A DNA stretch of 64,000 nucleotides from Undibacterium pigrum. Lineage in GTDB: Bacteria; Pseudomonadota; Gammaproteobacteria; Burkholderiales; Burkholderiaceae_D. The position numbers were made by a program, and so were the translations under genes. Below are positions 1 to 8,927 of the stretch, in pieces. How positions within the stretch are numbered: position 1 is the stretch's first letter; the number at the start of each line of letters is the position of its first letter. Location of the stretch: positions 248,001-312,000 of the forward strand of contig NZ_QJKB01000003.1 of NCBI RefSeq assembly GCF_003201815.1, given 5' to 3'. Under the pieces are notes generated by a model. It searched no databases and was not told the origin of the DNA. It saw only the letters and a list, made by a program, of their open reading frames with translations.

Positions 1-1160
1 TCATTGAGCAGTGAGGCCGCATAGGAAATCGAGGACAACGGATTGCGTACCTCATGCGCTATACTGGCTGTCAGTCGCCCCATCGAGGCCAGCTTCAGTT
101 GCTGCGCCTGATTTTCAATATCAGATACATCCTGCATGAAGACGATAGTATAAGACCCGCTACGATCTTTCTTGGCACCGGCATTGACACCCTTGATGGC
201 AACCACACGCAGTTTCAGGTGAGTGACGAAATGCGGGCGTTCGCGCTCATTGCGCTCCCCGGTTGCGGTATCGGCTGCCAGTTCCCCCAGTTCAGGGCGA
301 ACATCTTCGAGATAGCAGCGTATGGATACGAAAGAAATTTCTTCTTCCTTACGGCGATCTGGCAGATTGGGACGCCCTTGCATGCTGCTCAACACTTCGA
401 CGATGGGGCGCAAGGAGGAGATATCGGCCAATTCAACTCCTATCATTTCCTTGGTGAGATTCCCGCCCAGCATACGTACTGCTGCTGGATTGATCTCAAA
501 CAGGCATGCATCCTGATTTAACACCAGGATGCCATCGCCCATATCTGAAATAACCAGTTGATTAATCGCCTGCTGTATGGCCAATGCATTGCCACGCTGT
601 GCTGCCAGTCTCTCCTGGTTAATGAGATTATTTGCCAGGCGATTTACCACAGACACCACCGCAAAATAAGCAGCACCAAACAAGCCCGCCTGCGACAAGG
701 GTGCGCCATCTTCCGCCCGTATGTAGTGATACATGCTTTCGCCCAACAAAAACAGGACGACGATGGACGTAAAAAAGAAGGACCAGATCAGGGGACTAAG
801 TATGGCTGCACCTGCCAGCGGAAACAGATACAAAATGCCCAAACCACCTTTATTGCCACCACTGGCCAGATACATGATGGAAATAATGATGATGTCGACC
901 AGTATCTGCGATGTCAGTTGCCGCATGAAGCGACGCGGATACAATTGCTTGAGCACCAGGAAACCGATGGCGACCGCCAAATAGATCAAGCCTATGTCAC
1001 GGCCAAACAAATACTCATTGGCCCAGACATCCTTGTCAGTGCGCAGGCTAAGCAAGATCAGCAAACTGGCGGCAACGACTACCCGCGAAGCATTCAGCGT
1101 TTGTAACGAACGCCAGAATGATTGGGAAGGTTCACCAATGGCAGAGTGGTGTTCAGACAT
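1..1160 (-). CDS. pilS: PilS-type sensor histidine kinase, 3' part missing (cut by window edge)
   Basis: The visible 386 residues are the N-terminal part of a membrane sensor kinase. They hold a hydrophobic segment-rich region (about residues 20-180, several TM helices), a PAS-like stretch starting near LVISDMGDGILVLNQDA, and the dimerisation/H-box helix SIAHEVRNPLSSI just before the window edge. This order, and the N-terminal LNASRVVV, match PilS, the kinase that with the sigma-54 activator PilR controls type IV pilin transcription. The kinase ATPase domain and any pilR lie beyond base 1. The start is the ATG at 1158-1160, preceded by GGCGGG. An in-frame TGA lies nine codons upstream. It is the last visible gene of a minus-strand run with the PP0621 and CcsA-like genes. 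PilS is inferred from family resemblance; NtrB-type kinases are the alternative. Confidence 0.8.
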   Translation of the reverse strand, partial: MSEHHSAIGEPSQSFWRSLQTLNASRVVVAASLLILLSLRTDKDVWANEYLFGRDIGLIYLAVAIGFLVLKQLYPRRFMRQLTSQILVDIIIISIMYLASGGNKGGLGILYLFPLAGAAILSPLIWSFFFTSIVVLFLLGESMYHYIRAEDGAPLSQAGLFGAAYFAVVSVVNRLANNLINQERLAAQRGNALAIQQAINQLVISDMGDGILVLNQDACLFEINPAAVRMLGGNLTKEMIGVELADISSLRPIVEVLSSMQGRPNLPDRRKEEEISFVSIRCYLEDVRPELGELAADTATGERNERERPHFVTHLKLRVVAIKGVNAGAKKDRSGSYTIVFMQDVSDIENQAQQLKLASMGRLTASIAHEVRNPLSSISYAASLLN

Positions 1161-1184
1161 CAATATCCCGCCTGTAGTACCGCA

Positions 1185-1424
1185 TCATGCGAGATCAGCA
1201 TGTTCTTTACTGCAGTACATTTGCTCACCACGTTGCACCGCTTCCGATGCTGGCAGATAAATCTGGCAATGTGCACAACAGACCATGGTCTCCGCCGACG
1301 AGGCGCTGTGTGGATGAGTATCTGTGCTTGTGCTCGTAGCCACCGGTCTTTTTGGCGGCTGCATTTTCTTTTTCAAAGCCAGGATGATCAATACCAGCAG
1401 ACCTAACCAGAACAACATTCTCAT
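1185..1424 (-). CDS. PP0621-family small membrane-anchored protein
   Basis: A 79-residue protein with one N-terminal TM helix (MRMLFWLGLLVLIILAL), a basic/proline/threonine linker and a C-terminal cysteine-rich unit, CCAHCQIYLPASEAV...YCS. This is the layout of the PP0621 family found beside pilS or ypjD in beta- and gammaproteobacteria. The four cysteines could bind zinc, which is inferred; no function is known. Its ATG overlaps the stop of the upstream ccsA-like gene (ATGA, 1421-1424), so the two are probably translationally coupled, and pilS follows 24 bases downstream. Confidence 0.8.
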   Translation of the reverse strand: MRMLFWLGLLVLIILALKKKMQPPKRPVATSTSTDTHPHSASSAETMVCCAHCQIYLPASEAVQRGEQMYCSKEHADLA

Positions 1425-2230
1425 GACAGGCTCCTGTGCAACAAGACTTCGAGCACAAAGCGGCTACCCACATAAGCCAGCAACAAGGTGACGAAACCTG
1501 ACAACGTGAAAGTCAGTACAGTTTTACCACGCCAGCCACGCCAGAAACGACCGGTCAGCAAAATGGCGAACAAAAGCCAGGACAACAGTGACAGCAAAGT
1601 CTTGTGATCCCACTTGAAAGCAACACCCAATACCTGCTCTGAAAATATGACGCCTGACAAGACAGTCAATGTCAATAAAACAAAACCAAGCAAAACAAAA
1701 CGAAACAGGATTTTTTCCATGGTCAGCAAGGCAGGCAATCTGTCGATCAGCTTATTGAGCCAGTCTGCCTGATGCGAGCCACGCAACTGGTGCAAATGTT
1801 TATCCTGCACCGTCATGACTACCGCATGAAAAGCAGCAATGGTCAGCGTGCTGTACGCCAGCATGGCAATTACCACATGCCAGGGGAACATGGCGGTTTT
1901 ACCTGCCAGAGCGATCAGGCTACCCGGGAAGAAGCTGGGCAATATTGCCATCACGGCAGCATTTGGCATTAATAACAGACGCAAACCATCCAGCGCAGCA
2001 TTGCGGTTTTCCAGCCAGCACACAAACACTGACACCCATAAGGCCGCCGACAGCATAACGGCAAAACCCACTCTGAGCGCATGATCAGGGAAAATGGTCA
2101 GCCACAATGCCATGCCATGTGTCAGCCAGGCAAGGACGCTGACGGCATTGACCAGTGTCAGCAAGCGTCCGGGCAATACTACACTTAGTATATATAAGCC
2201 TGCGGCAAGAAATGATAGATAGATTTGCAT
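1421..2230 (-). CDS. CcsA/YpjD-family cytochrome c assembly-like inner-membrane protein
   Basis: A 269-residue polytopic protein with about eight hydrophobic helices from MQIYLSFLAAGLYI to the C-terminal LLLAYVGSRFVLEVLL. The signature FKWDHKTLLSLLSWLLFAILL near residues 207-227 is typical of the CcsA/HemX/YpjD superfamily, whose best known members handle haem in cytochrome c maturation. In many proteobacteria ypjD lies directly beside ffh. Here ffh is about 8.3 kb away because the ABC-transporter/two-component module is inserted between them. The haem-related role is by family only. The Shine-Dalgarno is weak (TTGGCCC). Confidence 0.8.
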   Translation of the reverse strand: MQIYLSFLAAGLYILSVVLPGRLLTLVNAVSVLAWLTHGMALWLTIFPDHALRVGFAVMLSAALWVSVFVCWLENRNAALDGLRLLLMPNAAVMAILPSFFPGSLIALAGKTAMFPWHVVIAMLAYSTLTIAAFHAVVMTVQDKHLHQLRGSHQADWLNKLIDRLPALLTMEKILFRFVLLGFVLLTLTVLSGVIFSEQVLGVAFKWDHKTLLSLLSWLLFAILLTGRFWRGWRGKTVLTFTLSGFVTLLLAYVGSRFVLEVLLHRSLS

Positions 2231-2298
2231 GGGCCAAGTTTACACCATGTCGCATAAAATTTGGATTATGCACATTCTGCGGCGTCAACTTGCTATCG

Positions 2299-3657
2299 CT
2301 AGCCAGTCACGGCATTGATCGAAGACAAAGATTTTTGATATTTTTTGATTTTGTCATACAAAGTTTTTTTGGGGATGCCCAGCAGTTCGGCGGCGGCAGC
2401 AACATTATTGCCACTCTTTTCCAATGCAGACTGTATCAAACTGGCTTCATACGCATCCAGTTTCTCAGGCAGATTGACGCTGGTGATTGGCGATTTCTGC
2501 TCGCCAGCCAATGCAGGCAGGTCGGCAAATTCAGCCACGCCCAGCACCAGTTGATCGGCAAAATTGCGTAACTCGCGTACATTGCCCTGCCAGTCAGCCT
2601 GCATCCACTGTTGCATTTGCGCTGCTGACCAGAGTGGCACATCCTTTTGATAACGAAGTGCTGCCCTTTGCACGAAATACGACAGCAACAAGGGAATATC
2701 TTCACGCCGCTCATTGAGTCTGGGCAAATGCATGGTGATGACGCTGAGGCGGTAATACAGGTCTTCGCGGAACTGCCCTTGCGCACTAAGTTTCAGCAAG
2801 TCTGTTTTTGTCGCTGCAATGATGCGACAATCCAGCGCAACGGATTGATTGCCGCCCAGTCTTTCCAGACTGCGTTCCTGCAAAACCCTGAGCAATTTGA
2901 TTTGCAGGTTCAGCGGCATACTTTCAATTTCATCAAGAAATACCGTGCCACCCTGCGCATATTCCAGCTTGCCTATGCGGCGTTTCTGGGCGCTGGTGAA
3001 AGCCCCTGCTTCATGACCGAAAATCTCGCTTTCGAAAACAGACTCTGGCAAAGCACCGCAATTAATAGCAACAAACTCGCCTTTGCAGCCGCTGGCCAGA
3101 TGCAATTGCCGCGCCACCACTTCCTTGCCGGAACCGGTCGCACCATTGATCAATACATCCACTTGCGTAGGACCTATGCTTTGTATGAATTTCCTGACTT
3201 TTTCTATTTGCGGGCTTTGGCCTATCAAGTCCGGTGTGGTCGCATGGTTCAGCCAGGATAATTTGAGCTTACGGTTTTCCATGACCAGGCGTCGCTTTTC
3301 CTGCGCGCGCAGGCAAGCGTCGAGCAGGCGTTCAGCCGCAAAAGGTTTTTCCAGGAAATCATAAGCGCCATGACGCATGGCCTCCACTGCCATGCTGACA
3401 TCGCCGTGGCCAGTGATAATGATGACAGGCAGTTCTGCGTCTATGCTTCTTACTTTTTCCAGTACGTCCAGGCCAGACTTGCCGGGCAAGCGCACATCGG
3501 TGACGATAATGCCAGCATAATCTGCCTTGATATGGGTATCAGCCAGTTCGGCACTGGCACAAGCCAGTACCTCGAAACCACCCAGCTCCAGCGTCTGGGT
3601 GGTAGCCAGGCGCACTGCCTGCTCATCCTCTATTAATATAGCCAGCATTTCTGTCAT
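2299..3657 (-). CDS. DctD-like sigma-54-dependent response regulator
   Basis: A 452-residue NtrC-class activator. The receiver domain occupies residues 1-120 with phospho-acceptor D54 in IIVTDVRLPG. The AAA+ domain (about 145-375) has Walker A GATGSGKE and Walker B GGTVFLDEIES. A Fis-type helix-turn-helix is at the C-terminus (NVAAAAELLGIPKKTLYDKIKK). The sigma-54 contact loop reads GAFTSAQ instead of the consensus GAFTGA, a substitution that deserves note. It follows its kinase gene by 53 bases and is preceded by AAGGACAAGGA, which can serve either the ATG at 3657 or the one at 3648. The partner is the DctB-like kinase; the ABC operon upstream carries a matching sigma-54 promoter, so that transporter is a likely target (inference). 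Confidence 0.88.
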   Translation of the reverse strand: MTEMLAILIEDEQAVRLATTQTLELGGFEVLACASAELADTHIKADYAGIIVTDVRLPGKSGLDVLEKVRSIDAELPVIIITGHGDVSMAVEAMRHGAYDFLEKPFAAERLLDACLRAQEKRRLVMENRKLKLSWLNHATTPDLIGQSPQIEKVRKFIQSIGPTQVDVLINGATGSGKEVVARQLHLASGCKGEFVAINCGALPESVFESEIFGHEAGAFTSAQKRRIGKLEYAQGGTVFLDEIESMPLNLQIKLLRVLQERSLERLGGNQSVALDCRIIAATKTDLLKLSAQGQFREDLYYRLSVITMHLPRLNERREDIPLLLSYFVQRAALRYQKDVPLWSAAQMQQWMQADWQGNVRELRNFADQLVLGVAEFADLPALAGEQKSPITSVNLPEKLDAYEASLIQSALEKSGNNVAAAAELLGIPKKTLYDKIKKYQKSLSSINAVTG

Positions 3658-3710
3658 TCCTTGTCCTTACTATATATACGTCGTACGCGCTCAGACTTGT
3701 TCAGTCTTGC

Positions 3711-5543
3711 TCAGTCCTGATTTGACGGATCAGCCGCCAGCGGGATGCAAACGGTGAATTCAGCGCCGCCATCCGGGCGGTTATTTGCCACCAGGCTGCC
3801 ATTCATGGCTTGCACGATGGACGAAGAAATCGCCAGGCCCAGACCCAGTCCATGCCCAATCTCCTTGGTGGTGAAAAAGGGTTCAAACAAATGCCCGGCC
3901 ACATGCTCGGGTATGCCAGTGCCAGTGTCTGTGATACTGATTTTCGCCATTCCCTCTACATTACTAAGCTGGACTTCAACTTCCTTGACGGGACTATTTT
4001 CCACCGCATCCAGGGCATTGCGTATCAGGTTGATCAGGACTTGCTCTATCCTGACTGTGTCGCCCAGCACTTTGACGGGTTCGGCCACGCGCACATGCAA
4101 GTTAACTCCACGCCTGTCAGTTTCGCTACGCAATAAGCTGACAGCAGACTGGATGGCCATCTGCACATCGACCTCGGCAATCGCATTCGGGCTTTTCCTG
4201 GCAAAGCCTTTGAGTTGGGCAATGATGCTACCCATACGTTCGCTGGCATGGCTGATATGTTCCAGGTTAGCCAAAGCCTGCTCTGCCTTGCCGCGGTTCA
4301 TGAAAGTGATGGCGTTGTCGGCAAAGGCGCGTATTGCTGTCAGTGGCTGGTTCAATTCATGGGTGATGCCGGTCGCCATCTGGCCCAGCATGGCCAGTTT
4401 GCCAGCCTGCACCATTTCATTTTGGGTAGAGCGCAACAGGGTTTCCGTATGCTTGAGTGTCAGATAACGGTTTTCAAGTTCTGCGTTTGCCTGCGTCAAT
4501 TGCTGGGTGCGCTCGGCAATATGCAGCTCCAGTTCATCCGCTGCTTTCTTCAAGGCATGTTGTGCCAGCCGCCCCTCCTCCAGCCTGCGGCGACGCTGAT
4601 CAAGCACGGCTGCAAAGGCCAGCGCGATTCCCAATATTAAAGCCACTACCAGGGCTGATTGCAAACCCGCCCGCGTGACTTTGCCCTGATCGGGAAATAA
4701 CATTAACTGCCAGTTTAGTCGCCCTATCGGCCTTTGCAAATATTCATCAAAGCCTTTTTTTTCTGCCAAAGGCAACTCGGAGATTGCTTCTATATTTTTT
4801 CCACCATATTGCAAAGTCGTCTTCAAATCTTGCTGCACTGCTGGCGACAGGCTTTGCAAGCTATGGTATTTCCAGGAACCGCGATTACTCAGGAAGACGA
4901 CGCCATGTCTGTCACTGAGTGCAATGGGTTCTTCGCTACTGCCCCAGGCTTGCTCAAATTCGTTGAGAATGATTTTGACGGCAATCACCCCTATCGGTGC
5001 CTGCGTCCCCCGTTTGCTACCAGGTGGATAGACAGGCTGGGAAATAAAATAGCCTGGGATATTCGTGGTATTGCCTATCGCATAAAAATGACCGGGCCTG
5101 AGCTGCTTCAGTGCTTCAGAAAAATAAGGTCTGAAGGCAAAATTCTGTCCCAGATAAGTTTGTGCAGTATTCCAGTTACTGGCGGCGATAGTATTGCCCT
5201 GCACGTCCATGAGATAAATCGCCGCTACCTTGGCTTGCTCAGCCAGCTCTTGCAAACTCAGGTTCAGGGCTTGTATCTGACTGGCATCGTTCTTATGCAG
5301 CAAAGCCTCTGCCGTCAGTGGCAGATAAGAAATGGCAAAAGGCAGGGTTTCATAACGCTCCAGTACTGACTCAATATCAAGAGCGATGATCTGCAATTGC
5401 CGGTCTCCAGCCTGGCGGTTATTTTCCCTGGCGATGCTGGCAGCGACAAAATAGCTGGCCAGCACCAGCGCAATGCTCACCACAGCCACGCAGATAAAAA
5501 TCAGGCGTCGTTGAAGGACACTGTCAGTACGCGGCGCCGTCAC
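3711..5543 (-). CDS. DctB-like membrane sensor histidine kinase
   Basis: A 610-residue kinase with TM1 (about 13-35), a periplasmic double-Cache (PDC) domain (about 36-290), TM2 (about 296-314), a coiled coil (320-385), an H-box with H395 in TGITHELNQP, and a HATPase with N box LINLIRNALDAV, G1 DTGTGIP and G2 GLGLGLAIS. This is the DctB architecture that senses C4-dicarboxylates in other bacteria. No dicarboxylate transporter is nearby, so the ligand here is unknown and is more likely linked to the adjacent ABC importer. It starts with GTG at 5541-5543, without a clear Shine-Dalgarno, three codons after and in the same frame as the stop of the Cache gene. Confidence 0.87.
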   Translation of the reverse strand: MTAPRTDSVLQRRLIFICVAVVSIALVLASYFVAASIARENNRQAGDRQLQIIALDIESVLERYETLPFAISYLPLTAEALLHKNDASQIQALNLSLQELAEQAKVAAIYLMDVQGNTIAASNWNTAQTYLGQNFAFRPYFSEALKQLRPGHFYAIGNTTNIPGYFISQPVYPPGSKRGTQAPIGVIAVKIILNEFEQAWGSSEEPIALSDRHGVVFLSNRGSWKYHSLQSLSPAVQQDLKTTLQYGGKNIEAISELPLAEKKGFDEYLQRPIGRLNWQLMLFPDQGKVTRAGLQSALVVALILGIALAFAAVLDQRRRRLEEGRLAQHALKKAADELELHIAERTQQLTQANAELENRYLTLKHTETLLRSTQNEMVQAGKLAMLGQMATGITHELNQPLTAIRAFADNAITFMNRGKAEQALANLEHISHASERMGSIIAQLKGFARKSPNAIAEVDVQMAIQSAVSLLRSETDRRGVNLHVRVAEPVKVLGDTVRIEQVLINLIRNALDAVENSPVKEVEVQLSNVEGMAKISITDTGTGIPEHVAGHLFEPFFTTKEIGHGLGLGLAISSSIVQAMNGSLVANNRPDGGAEFTVCIPLAADPSNQD

Positions 5544-5549
5544 AAGTAC

Positions 5550-6008
5550 TTACTTATAGATACCGCAGTTGATAACAATGTCTTCATACTTTTCAAAGTA
5601 CATGGATTTTTGCTCTATTTGTTTAGACACAGGATTAACGAATTTATAGTCTTGCCAGCCTTTACCCTTGGTCTTGGCAAGCTCCATGCGCTCACGCACA
5701 AACAGCTTGCCATCGGCATCTTTCAAATCCATCAAGTCTTTACCCTGCATCTTGGCATTGGCACCGTGAGCCAGGTTCTTGCCATTCATGTCATTGATGG
5801 TGACATACAGGTCACGATCGCGGAAAGGCCCCTGCAGATTATTCACGTCAGCAAAAGTCTTGTCTCTGCCATTCGCCTTGATACTGGCGATCACTTTTTG
5901 CACCATGGCGACTGCCTCGGTTGCCGTGCCATGAGCACTTTGCGCGTGACTGGACGCGCCCAGCAAGAAAACCAATCCCGCTACTACAATTCGTACGAAT
6001 TTCAGCAT
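5550..6008 (-). CDS. Secreted single-Cache-domain protein
   Basis: A 152-residue protein with a signal peptide (MLKFVRIVVAGLVFLLGASSH, cut after AQS or HAQ) and a Cache-like domain recognisable by LYVTINDMNGKNLAHGANAKM and DLMDLKDADGKLFV...GKGWQDYKFVNP. Free periplasmic Cache proteins are thought to bind small molecules and may present them to a sensor. Its position directly in front of the DctB-like kinase, whose own sensor is also Cache-type, suggests an accessory ligand-binding role (inference). The stop codon is followed after only two sense codons by the kinase GTG in the same frame. Confidence 0.75.
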   Translation of the reverse strand: MLKFVRIVVAGLVFLLGASSHAQSAHGTATEAVAMVQKVIASIKANGRDKTFADVNNLQGPFRDRDLYVTINDMNGKNLAHGANAKMQGKDLMDLKDADGKLFVRERMELAKTKGKGWQDYKFVNPVSKQIEQKSMYFEKYEDIVINCGIYK

Positions 6009-6087
6009 GATGTCTCTCCTTATGATTTTTATGGGCGCGTCCGTGTTTCTACTTCTTACTCCTTACTTCCTGCCTCCAACTTACTGC

Positions 6088-6906
6088 TCAATCTACTGCC
6101 GCCATCTTCAATTCATCATTGTGATGTCTTTGCTGCTCTTCCATGACCAACTGTCCCAGCTCACGTTTCAAGGCATTGAAGCCGGTTGAGGAAGGATCAC
6201 GTGAACGTGGCAATTCAACGATCAAATCCTTTTTCACCGTACCTGGCCGGTAAGTCATGACGATGATACGATCAGCCAGATAGATTGCTTCTTCTATACT
6301 ATGTGTCACAAAGATGATGGTTTTCTTCAGTTCTGACCAGATGCGCAACAACTCGTCCTGCAAGTTACTGCGTGTCAGGGCATCCAGTGCACCGAAGGGC
6401 TCATCCATTAACATAATAGGCGAATCCAGCGCCAATACACGGGCAATTGCAACGCGCTGACGCATACCACCGGACAAGTCCTTGGGAAAGCGTGCCTTGA
6501 AATCACTCAGACCCAGCATGGCCAGCAGGCTGGCGACTCGCTGCTGGATTTCTGCCTTGCCCATGCCCTTGATTTCCAGACCAAAGGCAATATTCTGCTC
6601 GACTGTCATCCAGGGGAAAAGTGCATATTCCTGGAACACCATGCCACGGTCAGGGCCGGGAGCATTGACCTTTTGACCATTGGCAATAATATGGCCGGAG
6701 GTCGGCAAGGAAAAGCCAGCAATAGCATTCAGCAAAGTCGACTTGCCGCAGCCCGATGGTCCAAGCAGGCAAACGAACTGGCCTTCCGGTATCTCCAAAT
6801 TGATATCGCGCAAGGCCACGACTTCTTTGTCAGCGGTCTTGAAGATCTTGTTCACGCCTACGATGTCAATATGGGTAGGGTTCGTTTCAATATGAGTAGA
6901 GTTCAT
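6088..6906 (-). CDS. NitT/TauT-family ABC transporter ATP-binding protein
   Basis: A 272-residue ABC ATPase of the nitrate/sulfonate/taurine class. Walker A is GPSGCGKST, the Q-loop is VFQEYALFPW, the signature is LSGGMRQRVAIARVLA, Walker B is PIMLMDEPFGALD and the switch histidine is in FVTHSIEEA. The start chosen is the ATG at 6904-6906, one base after the permease stop, with GGAG inside the end of the permease gene. An in-frame ATG at 6924 would overlap the permease. With the permease and binding protein upstream it forms a complete importer; the substrate cannot be deduced (SsuB/TauB/NrtD-like sequences transport sulfonates, nitrate, pyrimidine precursors and others). Confidence 0.9.
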   Translation of the reverse strand: MNSTHIETNPTHIDIVGVNKIFKTADKEVVALRDINLEIPEGQFVCLLGPSGCGKSTLLNAIAGFSLPTSGHIIANGQKVNAPGPDRGMVFQEYALFPWMTVEQNIAFGLEIKGMGKAEIQQRVASLLAMLGLSDFKARFPKDLSGGMRQRVAIARVLALDSPIMLMDEPFGALDALTRSNLQDELLRIWSELKKTIIFVTHSIEEAIYLADRIIVMTYRPGTVKKDLIVELPRSRDPSSTGFNALKRELGQLVMEEQQRHHNDELKMAAVD

Positions 6907-6907
6907 T

Positions 6908-7726
6908 TCAATTCTCCAGTCCACGGTGCCAGCGCAGCAAATAATTATTCAGTTTATTCATGGCCAGATCAATTGCCAGACCCAGCAAGCCTATGCTCAT
7001 CATGCCCGCGATAATCTTGTCAGACCAAAAATACTCGCGCGCTTCCAGTATGCGGAAGCCCAGGCCGTTATTCACGGCGATCATTTCGGAGACGATGACC
7101 ACGATAAAAGCGGTCCCGATACCAATGCGTACACCAGACAAGATATAAGGTACAGCTGCTGGCAGCATCACGCGTACAAACATGGTGGTCTGGCTGGCAC
7201 CCAGATTACGGGCAGCCCTGATATAGATACCATCCACATGGCGGACACCGGCGATGGTGTTCATCAATACCGGGAAGAATGCGCCTATCGCGATCAGGAA
7301 AATGGCAGGCGGATTACCCAGGCCGAACCAGAGTATCGACAAAGGGATATAGGCAATCGGCGGTATCGGACGCAAAACCTGGATCAGGGGATTCATCCAG
7401 GCATACATTCTTTGACTGGAACCCATGGCCAGACCCAGCGGCAAGGCCAGACCTGCACCGACCAGAAATCCCACCACCACGCGGTACATACTGCCCATGG
7501 TGTCGCGTATCAATTCTCCTGAAAAAGCCCAGGCCAGCCAGCTGGTTGTTGCTGCATCCCTGGCTTCATAAGGTGAGGCATACTCTATCCATTTTTTTAC
7601 CACGGCCAGTGGTGTCGGCAAGACCTGGGCATTGACCAACCCCATCGTGGTCACCGTATGCCAGATTGCGATCAGAATAACGGGCACGATCAGCCCCGCG
7701 CCAATTTCACGCCATTTGAATTTCAT
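6908..7726 (-). CDS. NitT/TauT-family ABC transporter permease
   Basis: A 272-residue inner-membrane permease with about six TM helices. The ATPase-docking EAA loop of the BPD_transp_1 family is near residues 170-190 (YIRAARNLGASQTTMFVRVMLPAAVPYI). It resembles SsuC/TauC permeases. The gene sits between the binding protein and the ATPase with a one-base gap to the latter. A stem-loop lies between the binding-protein gene and this gene and may set their different expression levels. Confidence 0.9.
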   Translation of the reverse strand: MKFKWREIGAGLIVPVILIAIWHTVTTMGLVNAQVLPTPLAVVKKWIEYASPYEARDAATTSWLAWAFSGELIRDTMGSMYRVVVGFLVGAGLALPLGLAMGSSQRMYAWMNPLIQVLRPIPPIAYIPLSILWFGLGNPPAIFLIAIGAFFPVLMNTIAGVRHVDGIYIRAARNLGASQTTMFVRVMLPAAVPYILSGVRIGIGTAFIVVIVSEMIAVNNGLGFRILEAREYFWSDKIIAGMMSIGLLGLAIDLAMNKLNNYLLRWHRGLEN

Positions 7727-7753
7727 GATTTTTCCTTCAAGAATTGAAGAGCC

Positions 7754-7790
7754 GGGTGAGCAGAATTTGCTCAGAAAAGCGGGCTCACCC
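7754..7790 (-). other. Intercistronic stem-loop between binding protein and permease genes
   Basis: GGGTGAGC (7754-7761) is the exact reverse complement of GCTCACCC (7783-7790), with a 21-base loop that contains a smaller repeat, GAGCA...TGCTC. No U-run follows on the minus strand, so it is more likely an mRNA-stabilising or partial attenuator element that favours the binding protein over the membrane components. Confidence 0.55.
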
Positions 7791-7829
7791 TTTACTCAAG
7801 CTAAAGACTTACTAATGCTTACTTGATGC

Positions 7830-8801
7830 TTATTTTATGTTGAGGCTTTTCTTGGCTTGTTCCAGAAGATCGGTTTTTACCCAATCCTTGGCGACGGGTG
7901 GCTTGGCCATTTTGCCTACGCCATATTTTTGCATCAGATCAGTGGTGATCTGTATGTGCTCTGCCGTCACGTCATAGGTATATGGCGAGTTTTCTATGGC
8001 ATTGACGAAGTCTTCATGGCTGACCTGACCCTTGAACATGTTTTCACGCACATATTTCTCGGCCAGTTCTTTATTGTCGATAAAGGTCTTGGTGGCCTCA
8101 ACAAAACAGCGCATGAATTTTTCTGCGACCGGGCGACGCTCTTTGTAGAACTTCTCGGTCATGACCATGGTACGCACAGGCTCACCTATGGGAGTGTCAT
8201 AAGGCTTGATGATTTCATTGCCAAAGCCCTTGTTGATGGCCTGGGAAGAATAAGGTTCGGATTGCATGATGGCATCGATGTTCTTGCCCAGCAAAGCCTG
8301 ATTCAGATCAGGGAAACCAAGGTAAATGATTTGCACATCCTTGCCTGGCTGGTCAGAATATGTCAGGCCGTTTTGTGCCAGTTCAGCGGCCAGCAAGATA
8401 TCCTGAATACCGCCACGGGTAACACCAACTTTTTTGCCTTTCAAATCTTTGACAGTTTTCATGCCCAGATCGGCACGGCCAACCAGGCGTGCGCCACCTT
8501 TGGCAAAACCGGCAACCAGATAAATTGGTGTGCCGCTGGCACGGGCAGAAATCACCGCTTCAGAGGACACAGCGCCAACATCAAGCTCACCGGCGATAAC
8601 GGCTTGCATGGCATCAAGACCTTTGGCGAACACGCGCTCTTCTACCTTGATACCGCATTTGGGTGCGATTTCCTTGATATAGGATACCGCGCCATAGTGG
8701 GCAAATTTCAGATTACCGAGGCGCACGACTTCCTGTGCCTGGGCTACGCTGGCAAACAAGCCTGAACTAATAACACTGGCAAGCAAAATCTTTTTAAACA
8801 T
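7830..8801 (-). CDS. NitT/TauT-family ABC transporter substrate-binding protein
   Basis: A 323-residue periplasmic protein with signal peptide MFKKILLASVISSGLFASVAQA and an NMT1/SsuA-like fold: VVRLGNLKFAHYGAV, then ELDVGAVSSEAVISARASGTPIYLVAGF, then DLKGKKVGVTRGGIQDILL. It is the ligand-recognition part of the importer. The start is the ATG at 8799-8801 with AGGAG eight bases upstream. An upstream in-frame start at 8867 would precede the signal peptide with a charged stretch and is rejected. A sigma-54-type promoter lies 47-62 bases upstream of the start codon. The substrate is unknown. Confidence 0.88.
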   Translation of the reverse strand: MFKKILLASVISSGLFASVAQAQEVVRLGNLKFAHYGAVSYIKEIAPKCGIKVEERVFAKGLDAMQAVIAGELDVGAVSSEAVISARASGTPIYLVAGFAKGGARLVGRADLGMKTVKDLKGKKVGVTRGGIQDILLAAELAQNGLTYSDQPGKDVQIIYLGFPDLNQALLGKNIDAIMQSEPYSSQAINKGFGNEIIKPYDTPIGEPVRTMVMTEKFYKERRPVAEKFMRCFVEATKTFIDNKELAEKYVRENMFKGQVSHEDFVNAIENSPYTYDVTAEHIQITTDLMQKYGVGKMAKPPVAKDWVKTDLLEQAKKSLNIK

Positions 8802-8847
8802 TGTTGTCTCCTGAATGTGATTTGATTTTTTCCTACGCGTACTGATT

Positions 8848-8863
8848 AGCAGGTATTGTGCCA
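8848..8863 (-). promoter_or_regulatory. Sigma-54 (-24/-12) promoter of the NitT/TauT ABC operon
   Basis: The minus strand reads TGGCAC-AATAC-CTGCT, which matches the consensus TGGCAC-N5-TTGCW at all but one position and keeps the GG and GC cores at the right spacing. Transcription would begin near 8837, giving a 36-base leader with the AGGAG Shine-Dalgarno. The cluster itself encodes a DctD-like sigma-54 activator. Confidence 0.75.
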
Positions 8864-8927
8864 GCATCAGAATTTAAGTAAACAACTGATTTTATTCAGG
8901 TTTCTATGCAGAATGTAGCTGGCTTGA

